A stretch of 64,000 bases of DNA from Rikenellaceae bacterium (GTDB taxonomy: Bacteria; Bacteroidota; Bacteroidia; Bacteroidales; Rikenellaceae), in NCBI GenBank assembly GCA_015059735.1, contig SUZX01000003.1, positions 1-64,000 of the forward strand. The letters run 5' to 3'. How positions within the stretch are numbered: the first letter of the stretch is position 1; each line of letters opens with the position of its first letter. The position numbers and the translations under genes were made by a program. A model generated the notes under the pieces. The model saw nothing but the letters and a program-made list of their open reading frames with translations. It was not told the DNA's origin and did no database searches. This document shows, one piece after another, positions 10,661 through 20,672 of this stretch.

Positions 10661-11453
10661 AGAATCGCATATAGTTATCGAAAAAGTCTTCATCCGCTGG
10701 TGATTGGTAGTCGAGTATCGGTTTCCCGCTTGCACGCACCTCGTCGAGGAGTTTGCTATCTACTTTCTCAGACGCCACCACAATACCATCGGCATACTCC
10801 ATAACGAAACGGATGAGGTTTTCGTATGATGGGGTATCGAGATTTTTCAGATTTTTATCTTTAATACCTTCACCTTCGATCTTGGCACGAAATCCCGAAT
10901 CGAGCGTTTCAGGGAAAGCATCATCGTAAAGCGAAACCACGATTTTAACATCGCGGAAAATCGGATCATCGGCAAAAACTTTCTTCAAGTAGATGGGAAT
11001 GACCGAAGAGAACCACCCATGACAATGCACCACAGAGGGTGCCCAACGTAATTTCTTGACAGTTTCGAGGACACCTCTGGCAAAGAATATGGCACGTTCG
11101 TCGTTATCGGCGAAATAGGCCCCCTCCGAATCGGTCAGAACCGCTTTGCGCGAGAAATAATCGTCGTTGTCGATGAAATAGATCTGCACACGCGCCGAAG
11201 GGATCGATGCTACCTTGATGATGAGTTGATGATCGTTGTCGTCGATAATGAGGTTCATTCCCGACAATCGAATCACTTCGTGTAGCTGGTGACGACGTTC
11301 GTTAATGCAACCGTAACGAGGCATGAACGTGCGAATTTCGCTCCCACGCTCCTGCATTGCCTGCGAAAGATTGCGACAGAGTGTCGAGAGCTCATTCTCC
11401 GGCAGGTAAGGCATTATTTCCTGACAAACGTAGAGTATCTTACGTGAAGCCAT
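10644..11453 (-). CDS. Glycogen/starch synthase (GT5 N-terminal-like)
   Basis: KILYVCQEIMPYLPENELSTLCRNLSQAMQERGSEIRTFMPRYG; VVHCHGWFSSVIPIYLK. Confidence 0.85.
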   Translation of the reverse strand: MASRKILYVCQEIMPYLPENELSTLCRNLSQAMQERGSEIRTFMPRYGCINERRHQLHEVIRLSGMNLIIDDNDHQLIIKVASIPSARVQIYFIDNDDYFSRKAVLTDSEGAYFADNDERAIFFARGVLETVKKLRWAPSVVHCHGWFSSVIPIYLKKVFADDPIFRDVKIVVSLYDDAFPETLDSGFRAKIEGEGIKDKNLKNLDTPSYENLIRFVMEYADGIVVASEKVDSKLLDEVRASGKPILDYQSPADEDFFDNYMRFYDAIQ

Positions 11454-11552
11454 GTATCAGTTATTTTACAAAGTGCAAATATACAAAAAAAATGTTTAGA
11501 ATTAGGGAGTTTTTGCCGATTTTAAGCAATAAATACCAACTAAGTCTGATTC

Positions 11553-12602
11553 TTAAAGAATGAGCATGGCATCACCATAAGTACCGAACCGGTAATTCTC
11601 CTCGCGTGCGATTTTATAAGCATTCATGATCAAATCATAACCGCCGAATGCCGCCACCATCATCAATTGGGTGGAATAAGGCAGATGGAAATTTGAAACC
11701 AAAGCATCGGCAACCGAGAAATCGTAAGGTGCAAAAATAAATTTGTTGGTCCACCCTTCCGAAGGTTTGATCATACCGTTGGTCGATACGGCGGTTTCAA
11801 TGGTGCGCATTACGGTAGTACCAACAGCCAAAACCTTGTGTCCTCCACGTTTAGCGGCATTGACAGCTTCGGCAGCCTCTTCGGAAACAAAAAATTGCTC
11901 GGAATCCATCTTATGTTTCGACAAATCTTCAACATCGACCGTACGGAAGTTACCCAATCCGACATGCAGAGTGACAAAAGCACAATCCACTCCTTTGATC
12001 TCCATGCGTTTCATCAGATGTTTCGAGAAGTGCATGCCGGCAGTCGGAGCTGCAACAGCTCCCTCTTTGGCCGCGAAGATCGTTTGATAACGTTCAGCAT
12101 CTTCGGGCTCAACCTTTTCACGGATCCATTTGGGTAACGGTGTTTCACCCAAAGCAAAAAGTGCTTGTTTGAACTCTTCGTATGAACCATCAAAGAGGAA
12201 ACGCAGGGTACGACCTCGCGAAGTGGTATTATCAATAACCTCGGCCACAAGCAGATCGTCATCACCGAAATAGAGTTTGTTGCCGATTCGGATTTTGCGA
12301 GCCGGATCAACCAAGACATCCCACAAGCGCAATTCGCGATTCAATTCGCGTAGCAAGAAGATTTCGATCTCGGCACCGGTTTTCTCTTTGTTGCCATAGA
12401 GACGAGCAGGAAAAACCTTTGTATCGTTGAACAGAAAGAGATCTTTTTCGTCGAAATAGTTAAGAATCTCTTTGAATGTGTGATGCTCAATGCTCTTTTT
12501 TGCTCGATCAATCACCATCAAACGAGACTCGTCGCGGTTTTCCGCCGGATACTTTGCCAACATTTCGGGCGAAAACTCATATCCGTATTGCGATAATTTC
12601 AT
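11553..12602 (-). CDS. queA: S-adenosylmethionine:tRNA ribosyltransferase-isomerase
   Basis: [62 protein letters not shown]. Confidence 0.97.
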   Translation of the reverse strand: MKLSQYGYEFSPEMLAKYPAENRDESRLMVIDRAKKSIEHHTFKEILNYFDEKDLFLFNDTKVFPARLYGNKEKTGAEIEIFLLRELNRELRLWDVLVDPARKIRIGNKLYFGDDDLLVAEVIDNTTSRGRTLRFLFDGSYEEFKQALFALGETPLPKWIREKVEPEDAERYQTIFAAKEGAVAAPTAGMHFSKHLMKRMEIKGVDCAFVTLHVGLGNFRTVDVEDLSKHKMDSEQFFVSEEAAEAVNAAKRGGHKVLAVGTTVMRTIETAVSTNGMIKPSEGWTNKFIFAPYDFSVADALVSNFHLPYSTQLMMVAAFGGYDLIMNAYKIAREENYRFGTYGDAMLIL

Positions 12603-12663
12603 GGTATATAGTTTTTTGCGTTCAAAAAATACTCAACAAATTAATCATAATACGCAAAAAAAA

Positions 12664-13380
12664 CTATTTTGTTTCAAGTTGTTGCAACTTTTTTAAGAAA
12701 TCATCGAGTTGCCAAGCATTGTTCAGGGTAAACCCTCCGCTACGCGTGCGTCGAAGAGCCGTAAGATGAGCCCCACTATTGAGCGCTTCGCCGATCTCCC
12801 GAGCCAACGAGCGGATGTAAGTACCTTTACTGCATCGTACCCGAATACCGATACGGGGCAACTCGCAATCGGTGAGTTCCAACTCATAAATCGTGATCTG
12901 CGCTTTGCGCAGTTCGACCTCTTCTCCGGCGCGAGCCAATTCATAAGCTCGGGTACCATCGACTTTTTTCGCCGAATAGAGCGGAGGCGTTTGAAGACGC
13001 TCGCCGGTAAGCGAACGGAGTGCCTCCAATGTCGCGTCTCGCGTGATGTGCTCCCACGGATAAGTCTGATCAATCGGATGTTCGAGGTCATAGCTGGGCG
13101 TAGTGGCTCCCAACATGACATCGGCCGTATATTCTTTCTCTTCGGCCTGCAAGGCATCGACCATTTTGGTCGCGCGACCGATGCAGACGACCAAAATCCC
13201 CGTAGCCAACGGATCGAGTGTGCCGGCATGCCCCACCTTGATTTTACGGTATCCTAATTTATGCAGTGCAAATTTGATCTTGCGGACCACGTCAGCCGAG
13301 GTCCAATGTAGCGGTTTGTCCAAAACGGCGATATATCCCTCTTCGAAATTGATGCCGCGCAGTTCGTGGTGTTGATTCAT
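12664..13380 (-). CDS. truB: tRNA pseudouridine(55) synthase
   Basis: [55 protein letters not shown]; start trimmed to MNQHHELRG. Confidence 0.96.
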   Translation of the reverse strand: MNQHHELRGINFEEGYIAVLDKPLHWTSADVVRKIKFALHKLGYRKIKVGHAGTLDPLATGILVVCIGRATKMVDALQAEEKEYTADVMLGATTPSYDLEHPIDQTYPWEHITRDATLEALRSLTGERLQTPPLYSAKKVDGTRAYELARAGEEVELRKAQITIYELELTDCELPRIGIRVRCSKGTYIRSLAREIGEALNSGAHLTALRRTRSGGFTLNNAWQLDDFLKKLQQLETK

Positions 13381-14171
13381 TGGAAAAAGTAGCTTACGAG
13401 TGAAACAATGCCGGCCAGTGCGCAGTAGATTGCGAACCAAATGAGCTTGCCTCGTTTAACAATTTCAATCATAAATTTGCAGGCCAACGAGCCTGTGATA
13501 AAAGCTGCGAGAAATCCGGCCACCAGCGGTGCTGTTCCTATGCCGGTCGAAAACTCGCCATCAAGAGCACTGAGCAGTGTTTCGCCCAAAATGGGGGCCA
13601 AGACCATCAAAAAGGAGAATTGAGCAACGACTGTCTTGCGGTTACCGAGCAACAAACCGGTGGCAATTGTCGTTCCTGATCGGGAAAGTCCCGGGAGAGC
13701 GGCAACAGCTTGACCGAGTCCGATGATAAAGGCGTCGCGATAAGAGATGGTCTCTTTCTCGCGCGGTTGGGCATAATAGGCAAATGCAAGCAGTAGTGCC
13801 GTTACAAGCAACATAACACCCACAACCACCAAAATCCACGATGTATTGAGCAGCGCATCGAGTTGCTCTTTGAATAAAAGTCCGACAATCCCGATCGGAA
13901 TCATCGAAATTATCAATTTCAAGATATAGGCTTGTTCGGCGTTGAAATGGCGCGAGAAAAGCCCTTTCAGTAGTTTCCACACCTCTCCCCACAAAACGAC
14001 AAGCGTACTGAGTACCGTAGCGGTGTGCAATAGGACATCGAACGTGAGATTATTTTCCAACTCAACACCCAGTACTGCTTTGGCTATTTGCAAATGACCG
14101 CTGCTTGAAACGGGCAGAAACTCGGTAATTCCTTGAACAATTCCGAGAAGAATGGCTTCAAAAGTTTCCAT
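13377..14171 (-). CDS. uppP: Undecaprenyl-diphosphatase
   Basis: [40 protein letters not shown]. Confidence 0.96.
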   Translation of the reverse strand: METFEAILLGIVQGITEFLPVSSSGHLQIAKAVLGVELENNLTFDVLLHTATVLSTLVVLWGEVWKLLKGLFSRHFNAEQAYILKLIISMIPIGIVGLLFKEQLDALLNTSWILVVVGVMLLVTALLLAFAYYAQPREKETISYRDAFIIGLGQAVAALPGLSRSGTTIATGLLLGNRKTVVAQFSFLMVLAPILGETLLSALDGEFSTGIGTAPLVAGFLAAFITGSLACKFMIEIVKRGKLIWFAIYCALAGIVSLVSYFFQ

Positions 14172-14426
14172 TTAGCGATTGTAACGTTTCATGATGGCGT
14201 AAACTTCCACCGCGAATCCTCCTACAACCAAAATAGGTGCTAAAGTAATGCGTCGCCATGAAAACATCGCGTAGTTAAATTCGTCGGGAGAATCACTGCC
14301 ACCGCCGGCCATAAGAAGAAATCCCAACAGTATAATGCCAAAACCAATGACCAACAGGAGATAATTTCGGCGGGAGAGTGGCAAACGCGGATCTTCCTGC
14401 TCAGGAGTATTTTTCAAATTGCTCAT
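14172..14426 (-). CDS. DUF3098-like small membrane protein
   Basis: RRNYLLLVIGFGIILLGFLLMAGGGSDSPDEFNYAMFSWRRITLAPILVVGGFAVEVYAI, located between ftsX and uppP. Confidence 0.75.
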   Translation of the reverse strand: MSNLKNTPEQEDPRLPLSRRNYLLLVIGFGIILLGFLLMAGGGSDSPDEFNYAMFSWRRITLAPILVVGGFAVEVYAIMKRYNR

Positions 14427-14438
14427 TACTTACGTTAT

Positions 14439-15320
14439 TTAATAGAGATGTATTTTATTGGATTTCATGTTTACAAAACGATTGAGGGCCGTATAGGTAA
14501 AAGCCAACGAGAAGATAATGCCGCCAATAAGCATAACGCCGAGGATAATAGCGATTTTTGCAATATCGGCAATGGCAGTCAACTCGGGAATTGTTTCGTT
14601 GAGGCTGTAAATCGCCCCACCAAAGAGAAACGCAGCACAGATTCCTGCCCAAAAACCCTGTTTGACACTATCGGCAAGGAACGGACGCATGATAAACCAT
14701 TTGGTTGCACCGACCAATTTCATCGTGTTGATCAAATAGCGTTTTGAAAAGATTGCCAACCGAATTGTATTGCTCAACAAAATCAGCGAGATGACCAACA
14801 GAGCCCCACCAAAGAACAGCAACACCAAACGAATCTTTCCGACTGTGGAATGTAACCGTTCAGCAAGTCGCACGGGATAAGAAACGCGGGCGACACCCGA
14901 TAGTTTTTCAGTGGCTGCGATGAATTTGTCGAGGGCCGTTTGATCGGATGAGCGAGCTGTGAGCTTCAATTCATAGGAATCGGATAGCGGATTTTCTTGC
15001 AAAATCTCCTCAAATTGACTCTCGAACATTTTACGAAACTCTTTATCTTCGAGTTTCTCCTCTTTCGACGAGTAACTGATCGTTGCAACCATCTCGTTGT
15101 CGGCAAGTTGCTTACCAACAGATTCCCGCTTATCATCGGCAAGACCATCGGCAAGTTCCACCGTAACGGAGATACTCTCCTGCAACGTATCGGCAACCTG
15201 CATGGCTACAACCATCAAATAGCCCACCGACCCCAACAGAAACAGCACGAGAGCCATACTGATCGTGGAGATCAGGTAGGAGTTGCGAACCTTGCGTTTT
15301 AATCTTTTATCTTCTTTCAT
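14439..15320 (-). CDS. ftsX: Cell division protein FtsX (ABC transporter permease)
   Basis: FtsX topology; NTIRLAIFSKRYLINTMKLVGATKWFIMRPF. Confidence 0.9.
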   Translation of the reverse strand: MKEDKRLKRKVRNSYLISTISMALVLFLLGSVGYLMVVAMQVADTLQESISVTVELADGLADDKRESVGKQLADNEMVATISYSSKEEKLEDKEFRKMFESQFEEILQENPLSDSYELKLTARSSDQTALDKFIAATEKLSGVARVSYPVRLAERLHSTVGKIRLVLLFFGGALLVISLILLSNTIRLAIFSKRYLINTMKLVGATKWFIMRPFLADSVKQGFWAGICAAFLFGGAIYSLNETIPELTAIADIAKIAIILGVMLIGGIIFSLAFTYTALNRFVNMKSNKIHLY

Positions 15321-15363
15321 GTTCGGTAATCATTGAAGGCCGTGAACTAAACAAACCGGAAAT

Positions 15364-17847
15364 CTATTGAATCTCACTCTTTTTTTTACGGATACAATAT
15401 ATCACTGCAACAATTGCTCCCAACAAAACGAGCAGAGAAGCAACAGCTGTAATGGTTTCAGCCATACGCCAATGCGGTGCGCGAAATTTCCATTCGACCA
15501 CATGCTTTCCGGCCGGCAACTGCATAGCACGCAACACATAGTCGGCTCGGAAATAAGAGTTTTCTTTTCCATCGACATAGGCAGTCCAACCCTTATCATA
15601 GAATATTTCCGAGAACACGGCAATTCTCGGCTCGTCTGCCGTATATTCGTATTTCAAATAGTTGGGATGATATGCAACCAATCGGATAGTTGCCGAATCG
15701 GATTGTGCTACCGGAGTATCCATGCAGCCACGATCTTTGGCAGCCACGACAGCAGTGGTACGCAGGTTAACGGTATCAAGCAGTCCGATCTCCTGTTGCG
15801 GAGAGTCGGCGTAGGCAATGTTATCAACAAACCATGCCGCCCCGTATTCCGTACCACGACGTTGCACCTGTGGAACACCATCGGTATTAGGGACAATTAG
15901 GTAACGGGTATTGAGCATGTCAAGAATTGCAGGGTGCGGTGCAATCAGATAGCGATCGATCAAATCCTGATAACGAGCCAATTTCGCTCCGTGATAGCCA
16001 CCTACCGAACGATGAAAATAAGAAGTTGTGGCATCGTTGAAAGGGCTGACGGTGAGATTCAACACACGGAATCCCAAATCCTTGTCAGCCAAAATTGCTT
16101 TATCAGCAGCAGTAGCCGTAATACGCTGTTGTCGGGCGGGCACAAAGTTGTCATGCGACAAAAAACGCAGATCAACGGGAATCAGGTCAATAAGCATGAT
16201 AACGGCAAGAATTGCCACAAGGATCTTACCGCCAATACGTTGCCAAATGAAGAGGGCAACACCTCCGGCCGCAAGCAGAATCATCAACAACGAGCGCCAA
16301 GCATCGGCCGACATCATGGCAATACGATCGGTCGCCATAGCAGCTCCGACAGCCTCTCCCCATTCGACATCCAAACCGCGATCGAGATAGGTTTGCAGGT
16401 TGTTGGCTCGAAATATCTGCTGGAATTGATCAATCATCATGTCGCTGCTTGCTCGTTGCCCAAAATCGAAAAGTGTTCCTCCGAAAAGTGCGAAAAGAAG
16501 GCACAATCCTCCGGTAAGACCTACACTCCAAGCCAAAGCACGTTGCAACTCTTTACGCGAGATTTCACCTTTCCACAACCGCATCAGCCCCAAAGCCCCC
16601 AACAAGGGCACAGCCCATTGCACAACAATAAGAGCCATCGATACGGTACGGAATTTATTATACCCGGGCAAATAATCGAAGAAAAACTCGGTAAATCCCA
16701 TCCAATGACGTCCCCATGAAAGGAACATCATCAGCAGACAAATGCCCAAAAGCCACCATTTATCGCGACCGCGAAGCAAAAAAAGCCCTAAAACGGCAAG
16801 AAAAACAGCTGCGGCCCCAAGATAGGTAGGGCCTCCGGTATAGGGTTGATCCCCCCAATAGGTGGGCAGTTGCTGTGCCGCACCACGCAGACCGTAGTCA
16901 TTGAGCACGGCGGCCGTTGCGCCATCAGCAGGGAAAGTCGAGGCCGATTCGCGCCCCATAAAGTCGGGGATCAGCAAATTGAAAGTTTCGGTCGGTCCGT
17001 AACTCCATGCTGTGGCATATTCGAGATCCAACCCCGAGCGAGGTTTTTCATCGGCAACAGCCAATTCCGAGCCACCTCGTATTGTCTCTTTCGAGTGTTG
17101 CATGGTATACCAAAGCGGGGAGAAGTTTGAGGCTATGGCAATCAAACCGGCAGCGATTAGGACTACGGTACGCAGTGCAAAGTCGCGCAATCGTTTGTCG
17201 CGCACGGCAATAACGGCTTCACTAATCCAAAGAGCCGCCATTGCCATCCCGAAATAATACGCAATTTGCGGATGGTTGGTGCCGACTTCAAGCGAAGTCG
17301 CCAAAGCTGTCAATGCCGCTCCGCACCAAAGGTTGCGCCGCAGTGTCATCCAAACTCCGCCCATCATCAGCGGAGCATAGACCAAAGCCCACATTTTAGT
17401 GATATGGCCAGCACCGATGATCAGCACAAAATAGGTTGATAATCCGTATGCTAATGATGCAATGATCCCGATCCACGGATTAACTCCGAAAATCAAGAGC
17501 ATAAGCCACATGGCCGACATGGCAAAGAAAAGGAAACCGGCCGGAGTAGCAACCAAACGTATGATTTCACCAACGGTGTTTTTCACCAATTGAGCCGGAT
17601 AGGCCACGTTGATCAGATAGGCAGGCATACCACCGAACATGTTACCGGTCCATTGGGGGTCTTCACCTGTCTCAGAACGCATCTGTTTGATGTCGCTATT
17701 CATGCCTTCATATTGAAGTACATCATGTTGAGGCAACTTCTCACCACGAAATTGCGGGGAGAAATAGGTGGCACTCACTACAAAAAAAAGTATAAAGGCA
17801 ATGGCTGCTGGCAAAAACCGACGCAACGTTATTTCCGACAAATTCAT
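15364..17847 (-). CDS. YfhO family multi-pass membrane protein
   Basis: Many TM helices; C-terminal IAVFSEIFYDKGWTAYVDGKE...VEWKFRAPHWR typical of the family. Confidence 0.75.
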   Translation of the reverse strand: MNLSEITLRRFLPAAIAFILFFVVSATYFSPQFRGEKLPQHDVLQYEGMNSDIKQMRSETGEDPQWTGNMFGGMPAYLINVAYPAQLVKNTVGEIIRLVATPAGFLFFAMSAMWLMLLIFGVNPWIGIIASLAYGLSTYFVLIIGAGHITKMWALVYAPLMMGGVWMTLRRNLWCGAALTALATSLEVGTNHPQIAYYFGMAMAALWISEAVIAVRDKRLRDFALRTVVLIAAGLIAIASNFSPLWYTMQHSKETIRGGSELAVADEKPRSGLDLEYATAWSYGPTETFNLLIPDFMGRESASTFPADGATAAVLNDYGLRGAAQQLPTYWGDQPYTGGPTYLGAAAVFLAVLGLFLLRGRDKWWLLGICLLMMFLSWGRHWMGFTEFFFDYLPGYNKFRTVSMALIVVQWAVPLLGALGLMRLWKGEISRKELQRALAWSVGLTGGLCLLFALFGGTLFDFGQRASSDMMIDQFQQIFRANNLQTYLDRGLDVEWGEAVGAAMATDRIAMMSADAWRSLLMILLAAGGVALFIWQRIGGKILVAILAVIMLIDLIPVDLRFLSHDNFVPARQQRITATAADKAILADKDLGFRVLNLTVSPFNDATTSYFHRSVGGYHGAKLARYQDLIDRYLIAPHPAILDMLNTRYLIVPNTDGVPQVQRRGTEYGAAWFVDNIAYADSPQQEIGLLDTVNLRTTAVVAAKDRGCMDTPVAQSDSATIRLVAYHPNYLKYEYTADEPRIAVFSEIFYDKGWTAYVDGKENSYFRADYVLRAMQLPAGKHVVEWKFRAPHWRMAETITAVASLLVLLGAIVAVIYCIRKKKSEIQ

Positions 17848-17885
17848 TTTTCAACGATTAACTTCTGCCAAAGATACGAAAAATC

Positions 17886-18095
17886 TGATTATTATATCAC
17901 AAAGGTAACAGACAAATTTCAATTGTCCCAATAGCTCCAAATGCCCCATCTTAGCAGTTGATTTTTAACCTCTTGATTTAGTTTGAATTAGGGTTATTTG
18001 GAATTTTTGAAACTATTAAAAATAGCCCTAACTGGTTGGCGTCCAATTATTAGGAACTTATTTTGTTACTGATAGAACTTTATAAATTATTATCT
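17886..18095. repeat. Direct repeat copy A (~210 bp), left boundary of the lipoprotein cassette
   Basis: Shares ATATCACAAAGGTAACAG, CCCAATAG, TTGATTTAG, TTGGC(G/A)TCCAATTATTAGGAA and TTACTGA.AGA..(A/T)TTATAAAT in the same order as copy B. Confidence 0.75.
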
Positions 18096-18160
18096 AATAA
18101 GATTAGGGCTTGATGGTTAAAATTACTAATTTCTTTCTTAATATGCAATAGGTATAAAAA

Positions 18161-18192
18161 AGCAAGAAGATGTCATTTGGTATCTTCTTGCT
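18161..18192 (-). terminator. Hairpin terminator
   Basis: AGCAAGAAGAT...ATCTTCTTGCT followed by TTTTTTA on the minus strand. Confidence 0.75.
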
Positions 18193-18290
18193 TCATTCGG
18201 TTTGGTTGGGATGACCAAATGGGTTATTTCGTAGCCATGCGGTCTACTCCATGACGCCTTCCCTATACTGCTCGCCGCAGGGAGACTTAC

Positions 18291-18325
18291 AGCCAAACTT
18301 CGTAACTCGGTTACGAAGTTTGGCT
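18291..18325. repeat. Perfect 16-bp-stem inverted repeat
   Basis: AGCCAAACTTCGTAAC-TCG-GTTACGAAGTTTGGCT. Confidence 0.9.
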
Positions 18326-18343
18326 ATGGCATTATCAATCGAG

Positions 18344-19240
18344 CTATTCAAAAATTCCATACTTGTGAAGAGTCCAATCTTGAGATTTTTGTCTTTTGCT
18401 AACAGGTTTGATTATAATCACACTCATCTGCTTATTGCCGATATGAGAACAATTGGTTCTCATGGCAGGTACATATTTGTTGTCAATGCCCAAAGGAATA
18501 CTGCGAACCAAATTGATATACCATTGGGTACACTCTCTGTTCGGACCGTAAAAATCATTTGTTATTTCTAGTGCTCCTAAGAATCCTTTTGTCGCTTTTG
18601 TAGGTTCTCCCTTCATGGTCAGTATCTCCCATTGACCGTCTTTGCATACTACAAAATGGCTGATGGACAAATAGTTGTGGACGTATATGATTCGGTCGTA
18701 TATATCTGGAAAGATTTGTCGATATTTTTTAGACTCGTATAAATCATCCTCATCATAATATAGGCCGCAGTATTTACCGTCAAGCGTATAAAGGAAACAT
18801 CTGTTGTTGCGCAAAAAATTAGCGCATTTTTTTGGAAGCCCATACGTGTTTCTTAATGGATATTTTATGCCTGATTCGGTTTCGGCATACGCATATCCTT
18901 CCTCATCTTTTTTTAGAGTATAGCATTCTTTTTCAAATAAGAACATTTGCGCGTCAGCATTGTATAAATACTCCTTCCCGTTTTCGCTCATAATAAACAT
19001 ATTCTCACTGCCCGAAACTTCATCCAATCCTAACGGTTGAAATGAATCAATCACAAAGTCACTGAGGTAGATTTTGTTATAGGCATCATAAATGGCCCAC
19101 TTCTGCGTGCCTTTGGCACGGCGCATTTCAGTTTTCACCTTACCTGTAAGGTAGTCTTTTTCGACAAGTATTATTTTTTCGAATCTTTGACACGACAGTA
19201 ATAAGCATACGATGCAACCTGCTAATAGGATTTTTTTCAT
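18344..19240 (-). CDS. Hypothetical lipoprotein
   Basis: MKKILLAGCIVCLLLSC lipobox; no recognised family; 4-bp overlap with upstream gene. Confidence 0.65.
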   Translation of the reverse strand: MKKILLAGCIVCLLLSCQRFEKIILVEKDYLTGKVKTEMRRAKGTQKWAIYDAYNKIYLSDFVIDSFQPLGLDEVSGSENMFIMSENGKEYLYNADAQMFLFEKECYTLKKDEEGYAYAETESGIKYPLRNTYGLPKKCANFLRNNRCFLYTLDGKYCGLYYDEDDLYESKKYRQIFPDIYDRIIYVHNYLSISHFVVCKDGQWEILTMKGEPTKATKGFLGALEITNDFYGPNRECTQWYINLVRSIPLGIDNKYVPAMRTNCSHIGNKQMSVIIIKPVSKRQKSQDWTLHKYGIFE

Positions 19241-20328
19241 AGTGATTCTGTTGTATTGGGATAAACAATAATTCCTGTTAAATAGCCTGACTCCTCTGAT
19301 ATTTTCTTGAATTTGCCATTTTTCCAGATTCCAGGAGCGTATCCGTTATCTCCTGCACAATAGACATCCTCTCCAACAACGGAGATATCAAATACACTCG
19401 CACCGATTTCGCGGAGGGGAACATATTGCCCATTCACCCAGTATGCAGGAGTTTTGAATTTAGATTCTTCATAGTAACCACAGAGATAATAGTTGCCATT
19501 GAATATTCGCGCACTATGAAAGTAACTATTGCCTTGTCTGCCGTCGCTAAGAGCTTTTCGCCATCCGTTCTCCCAATATATATCCTTTTCATCCCCGTCA
19601 TATTCGAAGCTGCTAATCCAACCTGAAATATAAATTTTCTTCCCATCACCAACGATTGTACTTGCATCCGAATAGCGGTGATTATCGAGATCTTGTCGTT
19701 TGCCGTCAATCCAAAAGCAAGCTTTTTTGGTTCGTACCCAAGCATATTGATACCACTCCAACAAGAAGTTGTCGAATCCTACAATATGCACACGATTGTC
19801 GGGATCGATATAGATGCCGTTTGCACAACCTCCTTTCTTGCCATTGGTTAATGTGTATAGTAATTTCCCATTTTTCCAACATTTGGCAACATTGAATCGA
19901 AATAATTTTTCATTTCTCCAGTTTGTGTGCCACGAACCGGTTTGCTCGCATCCTACGCAATAGACATCTGTACCATTTACGGCGATTTGTTGAATTAAAG
20001 CATTGTGCTTTCCGTCAGTCACATAGGTAGGCTCGCCGTTTTTCCAATATACGGCGATCTTGAAATCTGGAGAGTTCCATGTGGTGCCTGCGCAATAAAT
20101 ATCATTGCCAGCCTGTACCATATCGTGAACAGCCGTATTTGCATAGGAGGATTTCAGATAAATTCGCTCACCGGAAGGAGTGGTATAGAATCCTTTGTGC
20201 TCGTCGTTAGAAGGACGTAAGTTTCCGCAAACTACAATAGCGTTCACCTCTTCCTTTTCTTGGTTGCATGAAATAGTAAACAATAGGGCGATTATTGCGA
20301 AAAATCGACACATGGATGGTGGTTTCAT
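19237..20328 (-). CDS. Repeat-containing lipoprotein (beta-propeller-like)
   Basis: FFAIIALLFTISC lipobox; recurring VYWKNG / DVYCAG-type repeats. Confidence 0.7.
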   Translation of the reverse strand: MKPPSMCRFFAIIALLFTISCNQEKEEVNAIVVCGNLRPSNDEHKGFYTTPSGERIYLKSSYANTAVHDMVQAGNDIYCAGTTWNSPDFKIAVYWKNGEPTYVTDGKHNALIQQIAVNGTDVYCVGCEQTGSWHTNWRNEKLFRFNVAKCWKNGKLLYTLTNGKKGGCANGIYIDPDNRVHIVGFDNFLLEWYQYAWVRTKKACFWIDGKRQDLDNHRYSDASTIVGDGKKIYISGWISSFEYDGDEKDIYWENGWRKALSDGRQGNSYFHSARIFNGNYYLCGYYEESKFKTPAYWVNGQYVPLREIGASVFDISVVGEDVYCAGDNGYAPGIWKNGKFKKISEESGYLTGIIVYPNTTESL

Positions 20329-20340
20329 AGAGTTATTATT

Positions 20341-20550
20341 TGATCATCATATCACAAAGGTAACAGAAATTCTCAATTATCCCAATAGTTTCAAATATCC
20401 TATTTTAATAATTATTTTTTAACTTATTGATTTAGTGATAATTATAGCTTCACTTATAACTTTTGTAACTATCAAAAAAGGTCTTAACTGATTGGCATCC
20501 AATTATTAGGAATTTTTCTTATTACTGAAAGAGCATTATAAATAAAATCT
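20341..20550. repeat. Direct repeat copy B (~210 bp), right boundary of the lipoprotein cassette
   Basis: Colinear by eye with 17886-18095; minus strand carries a TACCTTTG -7 box and CTATTGGGA upstream of it. Confidence 0.75.
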
Positions 20551-20583
20551 CCTACTTACAGAGTGGCTGTTGCGAAATTTTAT

Positions 20584-20591
20584 TATCTTTG
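20584..20591 (+). promoter_or_regulatory. -7 promoter box for polyprenyl synthetase gene
   Basis: TATCTTTG; overlaps the longest-ORF start (20589), supporting a downstream start codon. Confidence 0.5.
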
Positions 20592-20672
20592 CATGAATTA
20601 TGTGGCAATCCGACGTTTTGTACGATGCAAAAAGGTCGGCTCGAAGATCCGAGATGCCGGAAAAGTTTGTTT

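Noticed and set aside
15934-16719. 261-aa plus-strand ORF
   Set aside because: Antisense to the YfhO family gene
20589-20672. N-terminal extension of polyprenyl synthetase (MHELCGNPTFC...)
   Set aside because: Overlaps the TATCTTTG promoter box; family homology begins at MITLDLIRKP (20673)
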